Assembly (NCBI GenBank): GCA_904066235.2
Contig: CAJFCV020000006.1
Span: 2,790,001 to 2,854,000, forward strand
DNA: 64,000 nt
Reading direction: 5' to 3'
Origin: Bursaphelenchus xylophilus
Lineage: Eukaryota; Nematoda; Chromadorea; Rhabditida; Aphelenchoididae
Shown: piece by piece, positions 43,961 to 54,289 of the stretch
Layout of the letters: every line of letters begins with the position of its first letter
Numbering within the stretch: the first letter of the stretch is position 1
Program-made: the position numbers and the translations under genes
Notes under the pieces: model-generated
The model's database searches: none
What the model was told of the DNA's origin: nothing
What the model saw: only the letters and a program-made list of their open reading frames with translations

Positions 43961-46218
43961 ATCTCATCAAAACATGAGTATCGCATTTACAAACCTCTTC
44001 TTTAGTCGACTACCCCACTCGAAGGTTCAAAAGTCCTCACAATTTTGATCTCTAAAGAGATATAGTCGTCCACAAAAAACAGTTTTCAATAACAGCCATA
44101 AATTTAATCATCTATAGAAACACTTTTTCTAATCTCCGTCCAAGACCACCGAACCAAGAAACTCCCTTCTCAATGGGTGTTAATCCATCCAATTTGACTT
44201 CCCAAATGACAAATTATTACAACTTCTCTCCTTCTCCAACAAGGTGTGACCCTAACCTAATTAAAGGCCTCGGGGCAGCAGTTGAGTGCATACGAAAAAG
44301 GAAGGGAGACTATAATTTTGGTCGAATCAAAACTTCTCGCTACAAATCTAATTTACAAAGAAATGGGCTCCAAATGCAACGCTTAGGTCTTATTGAAACT
44401 GGCTACAAACACGAATTCAATTTTTTTTTGGGCGGTGAGGGGTTTTAAGTTGGCGATTTGCATCCAAAACCATCATTTTTGGGTCAAAAATTTGCGGAAA
44501 TTTGAACTTTGATTTTTGACAAGAAAAGTTTCAAAAGAAGCATTGCTATTGGATTGGAAATCATCATTCTTTCAAAAAAAACCTAATTTTTCTCCGCGAA
44601 TTTAGGAAATATACGGCCAAAAAAAGGTTTTTCTTTCTGACCGCTCTCTTCGTTTTGCGTACTCTCTCGTCGGTAAAGCCTGTTGAATATCTCGGCTGTG
44701 CCTGCAAAGTGCCAGCTAAAATTTTTGGGGATTGATTTGTGGTAAATAAACACTATCTCAGCCAAATTTCACAAACGTCGAACATCGGGTACCCTCAAAA
44801 AAAAATTTTTTTTCTAGACCAGTTTTATGTCATCAAAGCCATTTTTTGCTCAAAAACATTTACGTAAAGCAAACTGAAACCTATCTAAGCTCTCAATGAC
44901 CACAATCCATACATTTTCAAACACAAAAAATTTGAAATCCGAAATTAAAACCCAAGGTTTCTCTACGAGGAAAAGAACATTCACCAGACACGTAAAGTGT
45001 AGTGCCAGACAGCGGGGTAAATAACAAATCGAGAGAGACCTTTGCCGATTCCGTGGAGTCTACGCAATACTTGCTAATGGTAGAAAATAACAATGCGCAG
45101 GGGACCAACGCCCATGCTAGTTAGCTCAGGTGGAAAATTAACGATAGTGTTTAACTAAAGGGGTTTTGGATATGGTATAAAAATGGGTTATGATGAGAAG
45201 ATAAATAGCTATTAATTTATCAAAAGTTTAGCTGTTGAGAAAATAGATAACCGATTTTTTTGCATTGAAGTTTTTTTAAAAATCGTCAAAAATGTCTGGT
45301 TTGTAAAGTTGAGGTGTTTTGGGGTACCGTAAATTTCAAATTCCTTTTAATTTTTCACGCCTATTCTTCCTTGGTTACTTATCAATTTCTACAACTTTTA
45401 GCTTCTAGTTTACAGGCGCTGCCGAGATATTCAACAAACTTTTTTTGAACCTTACGAGAGAGTATGACAAATGCGGAGAGTCGCAAAAAAATCAAAGACA
45501 AAAAATTTTTTTTCATCTCTGGTCTTACATTCCTCATCATCTCGGAGACTCCCTCAAAAAATTGACAGACTTCCTGGACAAGCAAACTAGCTTTTTTCTC
45601 TGACCGCTCTCCGCCTTTTACGTACTCTCTCTCACAGCCGTAAAGGTCGTTGAATATCTAGGCTGTCCCTGCAAAGGGTGAGCTAAAATTTTCAGGGATT
45701 GTAAAGCAAGCTAGTCAAATTGACCATGCAAAATTTTGAATTAATTTGATGCTTTGACTTTGAAAAATTATCATTACAATATCTGATAGAACCCCAAACA
45801 AAAGAGTATTATTTAGACGTATTTTACAATTATGACGTCACTCCACAGTCATCCCAAACCTCACATAATCCTACGAAAATCTCCAAAATCCAAAGTCCCA
45901 TAAGAATTTCCAGCCCCACCATGACACACAATCACAATCTTATGACACATGAACACCCGCAATATCCCCCCTTCCCCTTTTGAAGATGGCCGCCGATAAA
46001 ACAAACCGCAGACAGCGCAAAAAACGAAAAACAGGGATTTTGGAGGGTATGCAAACTTCTTCTTCCTCGTCGAATCTTCGTCCACGAAAAAATGTCCCTT
46101 TCTGGTCGAACGGCCCGAAAAAAAAACAATTTCCTCTTTGTCTTCGGAGCAAAAAAGGCAGATGAAAACAAAATTGAAAGTAACGGAGACTCCACTGTAT
46201 ATGTGGAGTCTTATTTAA
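43961..46218. other. Repeat-rich intergenic region
   Basis: Contains eroded family A relatives at about 44585-44745 and 45395-45710 ('tgaccgctctccgcctttt'). Short frames at 44173-44448 (+) and 44917-45108 (-) lack domains. The minus frame ends near a donor-like gtgaatg and could be a distant 5' exon, but nothing ties it to PAQR. No confident gene is seen. Confidence 0.4.
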
Positions 46219-47621
46219 AGGACCACAAAAGGTATTTTTTGAACCGAAATTTGCTCGGCTAAAAAATTGACTATCAGGGATTTTCGCGTCGGGAAAATTC
46301 CGAAGAACAAATGTTCTCGATTTTTTTCGGATAAGAAGATTTTCCGATTTTTTGTTCTGACCTCCCTGCAGGGATTCCTGGACGTTAGCTGGCAATGTGA
46401 TTCGATACAATGGAGGATCATCCCTGATTCTACAGTCTCAATTTCGACCTCCACCTCGAAAACAACATGTAAGTTAATATTTTAGTGTTTTTGGCTATTT
46501 TAGGTAATTTTTAAGGTGGTGAAGCACGAAAATGAGTTGAGTTCCAAAATTACCCATCCAGGGGTGCTGTTGGTCGAGTTTTTGAGAAGATAGACTCAAA
46601 AATTTTGACCAGGACACCTAGTATAATATCGTTTTTTCCAGGAATTAAATCCAGATGCAGCCAGACGGCTCAAAGTTGCACTACGAGGACATACTGAAGC
46701 CTCCGAAGAGATTTTTGACCTGTTTAAAGTAATGGAGATTCAATATTCGACTTGATGTCAAATCAAAAAAGTAAGAGTTTTGCTTTGTTTTGCAGTTTAG
46801 GCCTGGAAATGTTTGATTTTTGAGCAAGCCAATGGGGTCAGCTTCCTAGTGATGCTATGTGGAATGCAGTTGCTCCATCTTGCGCCATCACAGACGCCTA
46901 ACCATCAATGTGTCCAGTGTAATATTATTTTTTCAGGCGAACACGCTCCACGACCGCAAAGCTAGACAGAACGGACAATTGGAAGATCTCATCGATGACA
47001 AGGACAGATTCAATTTATTATTTCTTTTAAATAGTAACAAAAATACTCCTCATTGGTAAATAATAAATATAATAACGCAATTGTAGCTGCAGGGACCATT
47101 GAATCCATTGCTTTATACAGGTCGAAAATCTCTTCGGAGGCTTCAGTATGTCCTCGTAGTGCAACTTTGAGCCGTCTGGCTGCATCTGGGGTTTAATTCC
47201 TGGAAAAACGATATTATACTAGGTGTCCTGATCAAAATTTTTGAGTCTATCTTCTCAAAAACTCGACCAACAGCGCCCCTGGATGGGTAATTTTGGAACT
47301 CAACTCATTTTCGTGCTTCACCACCTTAAAAATTACCTAAAATAGCCAAAAACACTAAAATATTAACTTACATGTTGTTTTCGAGGTGGAGGTCGAAATT
47401 GAGACTGTAGAATCAGGGATGATCCTGCATTGTATCGAATCACATTGCCAGCTAACGTCCAGGAATCCCTGCAGGGAGGTCAGAACAAAAAATCGGAAAA
47501 TCTTCTTATCCGAAAAAAATCGAGAACATTTGTTCTTCGGAATTTTCCCGACGCGAAAATCCCTGATAGTCAATTTTTTAGCCGAGCAAATTTCGGTTCA
47601 AAAAATACCTTTTGTGGTCCT
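46219..47621. mobile_element. TTAA-flanked near-perfect palindrome
   Basis: 1.4 kb with arms of about 505 bases (46219-46722 and 47118-47621) that are almost identical inverted copies. An identical 79-codon frame occurs in both. The ends AGGACC...GGTCCT are each flanked by TTAA (46215-46218 and 47622-47625), the duplication made by piggyBac-type transposases. Splice-like exon fragments lie in the arm and loop: 46372-46468 (GFLDVSWQCDSIQWR), from 46642 (LNPDAARRLKVALRG) and from 46938 (ANTLHDRKARQNGQLEDLI). They do not join in frame. No transposase is visible. Confidence 0.75.
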
Positions 47622-47625
47622 TTAA

Positions 47626-48273
47626 GGGTTTAAAATTGCTTGTTATGCAAAGGTTTTGCTGTAAAAATTGAGGTTTTTCAACGAAAATCATCAAAAAATA
47701 TAACTTTTTTTGGAATTTTTAAGGTAATTCTTGATACGCGAGGTTCAGATTTTGCTGAAACTTGGTGGCAATGTATATTGGACTTTGTTAACATCTTAAA
47801 AGAGAATTTTAACGGGCGCTTTGCAAGAATCACCAAGGTTTTCAGGCCAAAAAATTAAGAAAAATTGAAATTTTTTGTGATTTTTCGACGCTCAAATTTT
47901 AATCCAAAACTTTTCTTAATTACCAAAAAATTAAGTACACCTGTTAGGCCTAGGCCACATAACAATTGCCAAAAATTTTAGCTCGCGTTTTGCAGAGAAC
48001 GCCGAGATATTCGACGTTATAGCAAGGGTACTTTGAAAGGATTAAAGAACCACATTTCAATTCGGGGGTTTTTTGGCTTGAAAGACGAAATGTCACCATT
48101 TTTTGTGCTCCCACGCCTTTAAACAAAGCTGAAATATGTAATTAAAGAGCGGATGAGGACCTAATTTACAGCCGGGTTGATTATTTCGAACTATTGCCAA
48201 CTGCATTTTGCGACGAGGGACAGCAAAAGCTCCGTGACATTTCGTCTTGCCGGAAAATTGAGATTCAAATGTA
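47626..48273. other. Intergenic, eroded repeats
   Basis: Contains a worn family A piece near 47950-48030 and some unique sequence at 48100-48260. The unique part is open on the minus strand (FSGKTKCHGAFAVPRR), but no splice context decides its status. Confidence 0.4.
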
Positions 48274-48508
48274 CAGTGACGGACCGATCCAGTGGCAAAA
48301 AACTTCCCATTTAGCATCCGGGAAGCATTAAAAATACGGCAAAATGCTTCCCTCTCCAAGTGAAAAACTTCCTTTTCCTCACAAAAAGAGCGGGCGCGCC
48401 TTTGATATCGGATTTTTTCACTAGGAGACGGAAGCATTTTGCCACATTTTTGACACTTCCCGAATGCAAAATGGCATGTTTTTTGCCACTGTATCAGGTC
48501 CCCCGCTG
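48274..48508. mobile_element. MITE family C, full copy
   Basis: TA-flanked, from CAGTGACGGACCGATCC to GGTCCCCCGCTG, with the arms 'tgcttccctctccaagtg' and complement. It is non-coding. Confidence 0.7.
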
Positions 48509-48631
48509 TAGTTGCTATGGTCCTTTAACGGGGGCAAAAATGCAATTTTCATATTCAATAATCCGAAACAGACTCCAACAAAATGAGAAAATAATGTTAT
48601 CCAGCACCAAAGCCGACGAGATTTGTCCGTT

Positions 48632-48871
48632 TCAGACAACAACTAATCTGCCAGACAGTGCAGACACGAAGGTTTGACAGGCTGTGTTGAGCAGGAAATT
48701 GCCTGTAAAATTATTGTAGGGGACTTTCAAAGGGCAGGAAAAAGCGGGTGCGCTCTCCCAGCAGGATAGGATCTTTGTAGATTTTGTATTTTCACATTTC
48801 ATTGTCATTCTGTCGAGAAAAGAATAAAGATAATAGAAAAAAGCGACAATGGAAAGAACAGTTTTTTTCAT
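48632..48871 (-). CDS. Possible small secreted cysteine-containing protein
   Basis: A 79-codon minus-strand frame starts MKKTVLSIVAFFYYLYS, a plausible signal peptide. It continues with four cysteines (MKCENTKSTK ... SCWESAPAFSCPL ... NTACQTF) and one N-glycosylation site (NFT). A tctcgacag in its first third could also be an acceptor, which would make the start intronic. The downstream minus-strand open stretch at 48100-48265, beyond a family C insertion, might be a further exon. The family is not recognised. Confidence 0.3.
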   Translation of the reverse strand: MKKTVLSIVAFFYYLYSFLDRMTMKCENTKSTKILSCWESAPAFSCPLKVPYNNFTGNFLLNTACQTFVSALSGRLVVV

Positions 48872-48940
48872 GGTGTGACATTGTAGTCGCGGGAAAGGTT
48901 CATTGCTTCAAGGCGCTTCATGTTGCATATAAAGTCAAAA

Positions 48941-49086
48941 TATCAGTTTGTCGGGAAAATAATAAGCGCTCAAAAACCGCATCGCCGAGAAAACGAGTTG
49001 TTGTGGCAAAATCAAGTTGCTTTTCACTTTAGCGACACGATTGGCACAGCGACACTGTGCTCATTATTTTACCGGCAGACTGATAA
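48941..49086. mobile_element. MITE family B copy
   Basis: Framed by 'tatcagtttgtcgggaaaat' and 'attttaccggcagactgata'. It is non-coding. Confidence 0.7.
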
Positions 49087-49753
49087 TGACACGATTTCAG
49101 AAGCTACTAGAGTCAACTTTTAAGTTAAAAAAACGTTCTTCAAGGTAACAACTTTTTCTACCAATGCCGTGACGGCTTCACCTTGACCATTATAAAAAAT
49201 CCCTTATCTGAGCCTCCAAATAACATTTTAAACGTTTATAAAAAATGTCTCATTGACTCGCAAAGAAATTTCCAGAATTAGCCGCCGCCTTTGAAAGGAG
49301 CACAGAATGGTCCGATCAAAACGAAAAATGAAAAAAATCCATTGCCTCCAAAAATAAATTCCGTTCAAGGTCGAGAAATGCGAGCGTCAACGGGAAATGG
49401 AGAGGCTCAAGTAGTTTGTGATTTCGTATAAGTATCAAAAAACTTTTTGAAACTTTTTTGATCGAGATAAGGCTCAGTGTGTAACCAACCGTAAAGAGAT
49501 GAAAGAATCAACTCGTTGTGGGGGGTATGCAGCTGATTTTTTGAGGATAAGTTTTTGAGGTGCGATGAAAAGCCTGCTTTTAAATTTTTAGAGTAATCTA
49601 ACTGCCTCTTTACAACGAATTCCCGCATAGAAGATCAAGACGGATGCAAGGCTCCTAGCTCGCGCTGTGCAGAAAAGACCGAGATTTTTGTCAAAGATTA
49701 GAAGAAATCTGGTAGGTTTTTTGCGAGTTTTATCATGGAAAAGTTGCATTCTA
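49087..49753. other. AT-rich intergenic, no gene seen
   Basis: Unique sequence with no splice-bounded exon. An eroded family A fragment begins near 49645 ('agctcgcgctgtgcagaa'). Confidence 0.4.
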
Positions 49754-49980
49754 CAGTGAGGGACCTGATCCAGTGGAAAAAAACGTACCATTTTGCATCC
49801 GGAAAGCATAAAAAATATGGCAAAATGTTTCCCTCTCCAAGCTTTGTCCCTCTAAAAAAAGCGGGCGCGCTTTTGAAATCGGTTTTTTTCACTTGGAGAG
49901 GGAAGCATTTTGCCACATTTTTGATACTTCCCGGATGCAAAATGGTACGTTTTTTTGCCACTGAGTCAAATCCCCCACTG
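49754..49980. mobile_element. MITE family C, full copy
   Basis: TA-flanked CAGTGAGGGACCTGATCC...CCCCCACTG, with a long internal hairpin around 'cacttggagagggaagc'. It sits inside an older family A remnant (49645-50225). Confidence 0.75.
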
Positions 49981-50259
49981 TAATTGTCACAGTAACATCT
50001 CCGCAAAAAAAATTATTTTTTTATGGCAAGAGCATCCCAAAAAAGTGTTTTTATCTCTTACCGCTTTCGGCGTTTCCCATACTCTCTCCGCGACAAAGAT
50101 CTTTGGATATCTCGGCTGCGTATGCAATGCGCAAGGTAAAGTTTTGAGGAGCTGATATGTGGCCTATGCTCAAAATGTGTGCAAAGTTTAGAGAAAATCC
50201 AAGCGTCGCACTAGGAAACATAGCCTTGTAAATTTGTCCAAAAATTTCATAAGATATTA

Positions 50260-50414
50260 TGTGTCTATCGGGAAAATAATGAGTATAATCTCGCTGCGCT
50301 GATGGCGTCGCTGAAGGGAAAAACAAGTTGATTTTGCCGCGACACAGCTCATTTTCCCGGCGGCAGATTTTCGCTGCAACAGAGTGCTCATTATTTCCCC
50401 GACAAACTGATAAT
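50260..50414. mobile_element. MITE family B copy
   Basis: Opens 'gtctatcgggaaaataatga' and closes 'tcattatttccccgacaaac'. It has the typical gcggcaga core and is non-coding. Confidence 0.7.
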
Positions 50415-51117
50415 TATAAGGCTCTGTGTATAAAAATAAAGTTTGTCCCACACCCTCAAGATATTATACAATTTCATAACGAAATTGTAGCCTTTTTCAA
50501 CTACAATCTCCCCAAATTTTCAGAACGAAATTGCCAAGTAATACTGCAAAAAAGAAATCCAAAACTAACGATTAGGACTACAAACGTCGATTCTGCTGAT
50601 TTCACCCCCTAAAAGGTTGTTATTATGATAATCAAATTCGGACGAAAAAAATGGAGCAACGGAAACGGATAGCCGTTGTAATATCTGCCGGAAGTAATCA
50701 GAAAATATTGAAGCCCTTTTATCTGATTTTAAATTAGTTTAAGTCCATTTTTTTGTCTTGAAAATTATGTCATCTTGTAGGGAACATGAGACAAAAAAAA
50801 GAAAAAAATGTGGATTTTGATGGAACTTTTGGGAAAATTTAGAGTTGAATTCAATAAGATATTTACGAGATTGTCAGCAGGCAATTTGCGGGACAAAAAA
50901 AAGAGGTTTTGTATGGGGGGAAAATTGGCAAAACGCAAGTTTTTGCCCAAAATTTTGGATTTTTGGCATTATGCACCAAGAGCTGCGAAAAAAGGTATAT
51001 CTCGGCCGCAAGTGAAAAGCGCAAGCTAAAATTTTCAAGAGCTAAAGTGCATCCTATGTCAGTAATTTGCGCAAAAAATGAGGAAAATACGACTGGTATA
51101 TTTTAACGATCCTACAA
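50415..51117. other. Intergenic AT-rich stretch
   Basis: No exon or RNA gene is recognised. Family A-like words appear at about 51000-51050 ('aagtgaaaagcgcaagcta'). Confidence 0.4.
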
Positions 51118-51460
51118 TGGAACGCTTACAAGTTTGACGTTCAGATTTTTTTAATTTTTTTTTCAATTTTTTTTCAAACTTGGCACACATGTCACACATA
51201 GGCCACGTATCAATTCCTAAAATTTTTAACTCGTGCTTTGCAGGCGCATCTGAGATATTCAATAATCGACGAGAGAGTACGGCAAACGCGGAGAGCAGTC
51301 AGAGACACTTATAAACTTTTTGGCCATATCTTTGTTAGTTTCGTGTGGAAAAAAATGATTTTTTGTGGAAACATTACCCTTTACTGTAGAAATAGCCACA
51401 AAACTTTTCATGCCAAAATTCGCAAAAAAAATTTCACATTTTTTTCCAACTTTCGATCGA

Positions 51461-51911
51461 ACAGGGGAAGTACTCCAAGTGCGACGCTTAGATTTTGATG
51501 AAACTTGGCACAAATTTAGAATAATTTTTTCTAAGATATATGCGACAATCCTGGCTCGCGCTCTGCAGAAATAACCGAGATTTTTAGATCGAAAGACGGC
51601 GAAAATTTAGGACTTTTTGCCGAATTTCGTCACGAAGATTTTCATGCCTACTTCTACTGTAAAGGATAATGTTTCTACAAAAAATCAAATTTTTCCGCAC
51701 GAAACTGCCAAAGTTATGGCCAAAAAGCGTTTTTCTCTCTTACCGCTCTCCGCACATAGCGTTCTCTCTCGGCGGCAAAGATCGTTCAATATCTCGGTGG
51801 CGCTTGGAAAGCGCGAGCTAAAACTTTCAGGAATTGATATTTAGTCCATACCCGACGTGTATGCAAAATTTAAAGGAAATCTGAGCGTCGCACTTGGAGT
51901 GCTTCCCCTGT
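51461..51911. mobile_element. MITE family A, full young copy nested in an older one
   Basis: Ends 'acaggggaagtactccaag' and 'cacttggagtgcttcccctg'. It splits the flanking sequence 'ttcgatcga' / 'aaaatctcgg', which is continuous in other family A copies. Confidence 0.75.
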
Positions 51912-51945
51912 AAAAATCTCGGTCATTTCTTCAAAGCGCGAACTA

Positions 51946-53153
51946 TTAGGTTGGACGGAAAGTTCGTACGATTTTTTACCCAACTTTCAATTTAATTTTT
52001 TTCGCGCCAAGACCGATTGCCCACCGTAAATACCTAGCATATACAAGAGTACAGTGTGAAGATTTATATGCTACGTGCCAATCGTTAGCTCCGCCAAAAC
52101 GAGCTTAATTATAAGAGGTTTTCCGCTTTGCGGCTATTTCGGGTAGGGTCCAGAACGCAAACTCTAGTTTCCAGATCGCTTTCGATGAAGCTCTGAAACT
52201 TTTTAGGCAATGTCCAGTGGTCTTTCTGACTACGTTAAACACAATTAGAAATCATAAAAAAGCGTGTCGGATAAAATAATAGCAACACTTTCAACCAAGT
52301 CTTCAGCAAAGGCCCCCTATGAAAACTTTTTCTTATTATTCCGCGTATTTCTTATTGTCTGTCTCTGCAATAGGGTGCAGTAAGGCACATAGAGAGCCCT
52401 TTACGTGCAACATGAGTAAACCGGATCACAGATGCCTCGGGTTATCCGCAAAGAGACAAAATTGCCAAAAATTATAGCTGTAGAGCAATGCGCGTAATTT
52501 TGTGACAGTCAACAATGGTAGCCCATTGTTTCACGAGGTAGTAGAGCAATAAAGCGGCTCTATTTTGCACCCAAGAAAGGGAGGAGTGGAAAGATGTTAT
52601 GAGCTCTTTTTAGAATTGTACGGGATGATCCAACAGTTCACCAACGATTTTTTGAGAAAAGTAATTTAGTTCTATTATGTCGTACGGCAAAACAGTTGGC
52701 TATTGAGGAGTAGCTGAGTGTAAGGGATTGTCCTTAGTTTCTGCATATCATAGTTTTACACATAGAAATGCACCGGCAAAGCGGCGGTTGCAGTTATATT
52801 CAAACTTGGGGTGGTCCTGCAAAAGTCAAATTTTATGGCTATGTTTTGATTTAGTCCCCGGCGACTTTACGCATATTAAGAGCTACAGAAGAAGGCTTTT
52901 TAGCAGTGCCAAAACAATTTCCTGGTAGGCCTTATTAAACAAACCAGCCAAGGATTTGTAATTTTGGACCAAAGATGGGTAAATGTCTAAATTAAGTTCT
53001 CAGTTCGTAAATGCTTAAGATGGCTGAAGGTTGTACTGCTAGATAGGGATGCCTGTCCCCTACCGACACCATATATTTGTGTTTGTCTTTTTCCATCAGC
53101 GCAAGAAAAAATAGCAGCAGTAAAAAATCGTACGAACTTTCCGTCCAACCTAA
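51946..53153. mobile_element. Fossil mariner transposon
   Basis: 1208 bp, the size expected for mariner. The inverted ends 'ttaggttggacggaaagttc' and its complement extend about 32 bases, each beside TA. A plus-strand stretch near 52843-52887 translates to FDLVPGDFTHI, matching the mariner D34D region (PDLAPSDYHL in the family). The frame is broken by stops and shifts throughout, so no active transposase is encoded. It is inserted in a family A repeat. Confidence 0.8.
52700..53060 (+). pseudogene. Decayed mariner transposase, C-terminal part
   Basis: Recognisable mariner-like words (FDLVPGDFTHI, then a downstream region around DQRWVNV) are separated by stops and frame changes. No intact reading frame remains. 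Confidence 0.5.
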
Positions 53154-53387
53154 TATATAAGAGGACCACATATTTCTCAGCAGAAATTATTCTAAATTTG
53201 TCCCAATTTCATCAAAATGAAAGCGTCGCACTTTGAGCTTTTCACTCCGAAAAAACAGACCTGTTGGCATTCCCACAGTCTCTTCAACGGCAACAAAATA
53301 TAAAAGTCCAACAAGAACGCAAAAACTCCCCTTCTTCTTGTTTGATAAAAAGGGACGAATTCCGAGACCTTCATCCCCAAAAGCGGC

Positions 53388-53522
53388 TTAAACTCTCGAC
53401 CGCAGGTGAGAAACGTATTTGGTTTCCAGAGATGGCACCTGTCTCACCGTGGGAACCCAAAAAAGGGCAAGAGTCAACAGAAATGCCTGAAGCCAAACCC
53501 ACTTTTTGATGACGTCAGGCAT
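53388..53522 (-). CDS. Possible first exon encoding a signal peptide
   Basis: The minus-strand ATG at 53522 starts MPDVIKKWVWLQAFLLTLAL then FWVPT, a good signal-peptide profile. It is followed directly by a donor-like gtgagac. The frame without splicing stops after 44 codons. No convincing downstream exon was found toward the mariner. If real, this gene would be divergent from MED14, whose start is 770 bases away. Confidence 0.3.
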   Translation of the reverse strand: MPDVIKKWVWLQAFLLTLALFWVPTVRQVPSLETKYVSHLRSRV

Positions 53523-54231
53523 TTTGGGAGAGTAAAAAAAATTTTTTTAAGGTAAAAAATTGGAATTATGAAAAAAATTTCATTGTATTTTATGAAAAAT
53601 TTTGATTACCAAAAAAAAAATGAAAAAAATTAAAAGTTTTCAGATTTTGTTCAAACTTTGCATATACAACCTAACTTGTTTCCAGACAAATCCCTGAGAT
53701 TTTCAGCTCATTCTTTCCAAGGAGAGCCGAGATATTCAACATCCTTGGCGAACGAGAGACTATGGAAAATGAGGAGAGACAGCCACAGAAACCTTCCTTT
53801 CCCAGTATCTCCGTAAACTTAATGGCGAAAAAAGTTATTTTTTGCACAATTATCTTCCTCCATACCACAAACACGACTGTGTAATTTCCAACTTTTTAAT
53901 GAGAAATTTCAATTTGAATATTCAAATATAAATTTCAAAATTTTGTTATTTTTATACTCAAAACGGGAACTGAGGATGCTCTACAACATCCTGTTTATGT
54001 TTTTCCATCGTCTATTCCCCCGCAATATCTATTATTTCCGTCAAAATGCCAGACATATCCTACTATTTTGCGTCCCGCCACGAAAACAAAATGCTTGGCA
54101 TTCTGCATCACCAAAATAATTTTCGCCGCATTTTCGGGGGGATTATCCAAGTCATGATGCACTTTTATCAACGCAACCGCACAAAGCGCGCGTTCATCAT
54201 CGCGTTTTTTTTTGTCAACAGAATAAATCTT

Positions 54232-54240
54232 TTCTTTCCA
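54232..54240 (+). promoter_or_regulatory. Probable 5' acceptor (trans-splice or UTR intron) of MED14
   Basis: 'ctttccag' lies 50 bases before the MED14 ATG at the end of a T-rich tract. The short upstream ATG at 54244 gives only a four-codon frame. Confidence 0.4.
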
Positions 54241-54289
54241 GGGAATGGATCGAGTGTAAGGTGCGGCTTGTGCTAGTTCGTGCGGCATC

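Larger units (their letters stand above)
51118..53238. mobile_element. Old family A copy containing two later insertions
   Basis: The outer element begins near 51118 ('ggaacgcttacaagtttga') and resumes after each insertion: 'taaaaatctcggtcatttct' at 51912-51943, then 'attattctaaatttgtccc' at about 53187 through 'aagcgtcgcactttgagctt' near 53238. Inserted within it are a young family A copy (51461-51911) and a mariner fossil (51946-53153). Confidence 0.65.

Noticed and set aside
44173..44448. 91-codon plus-strand frame
   Set aside because: The C-terminal half overlaps repeat-like sequence and there is no domain or neighbouring exon.
46215..46454. 79-codon frame present identically in both arms of the TTAA palindrome (also 47386-47625)
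   Set aside because: The identity follows from the inverted duplication. The frame runs to the element's edge and looks non-genic.
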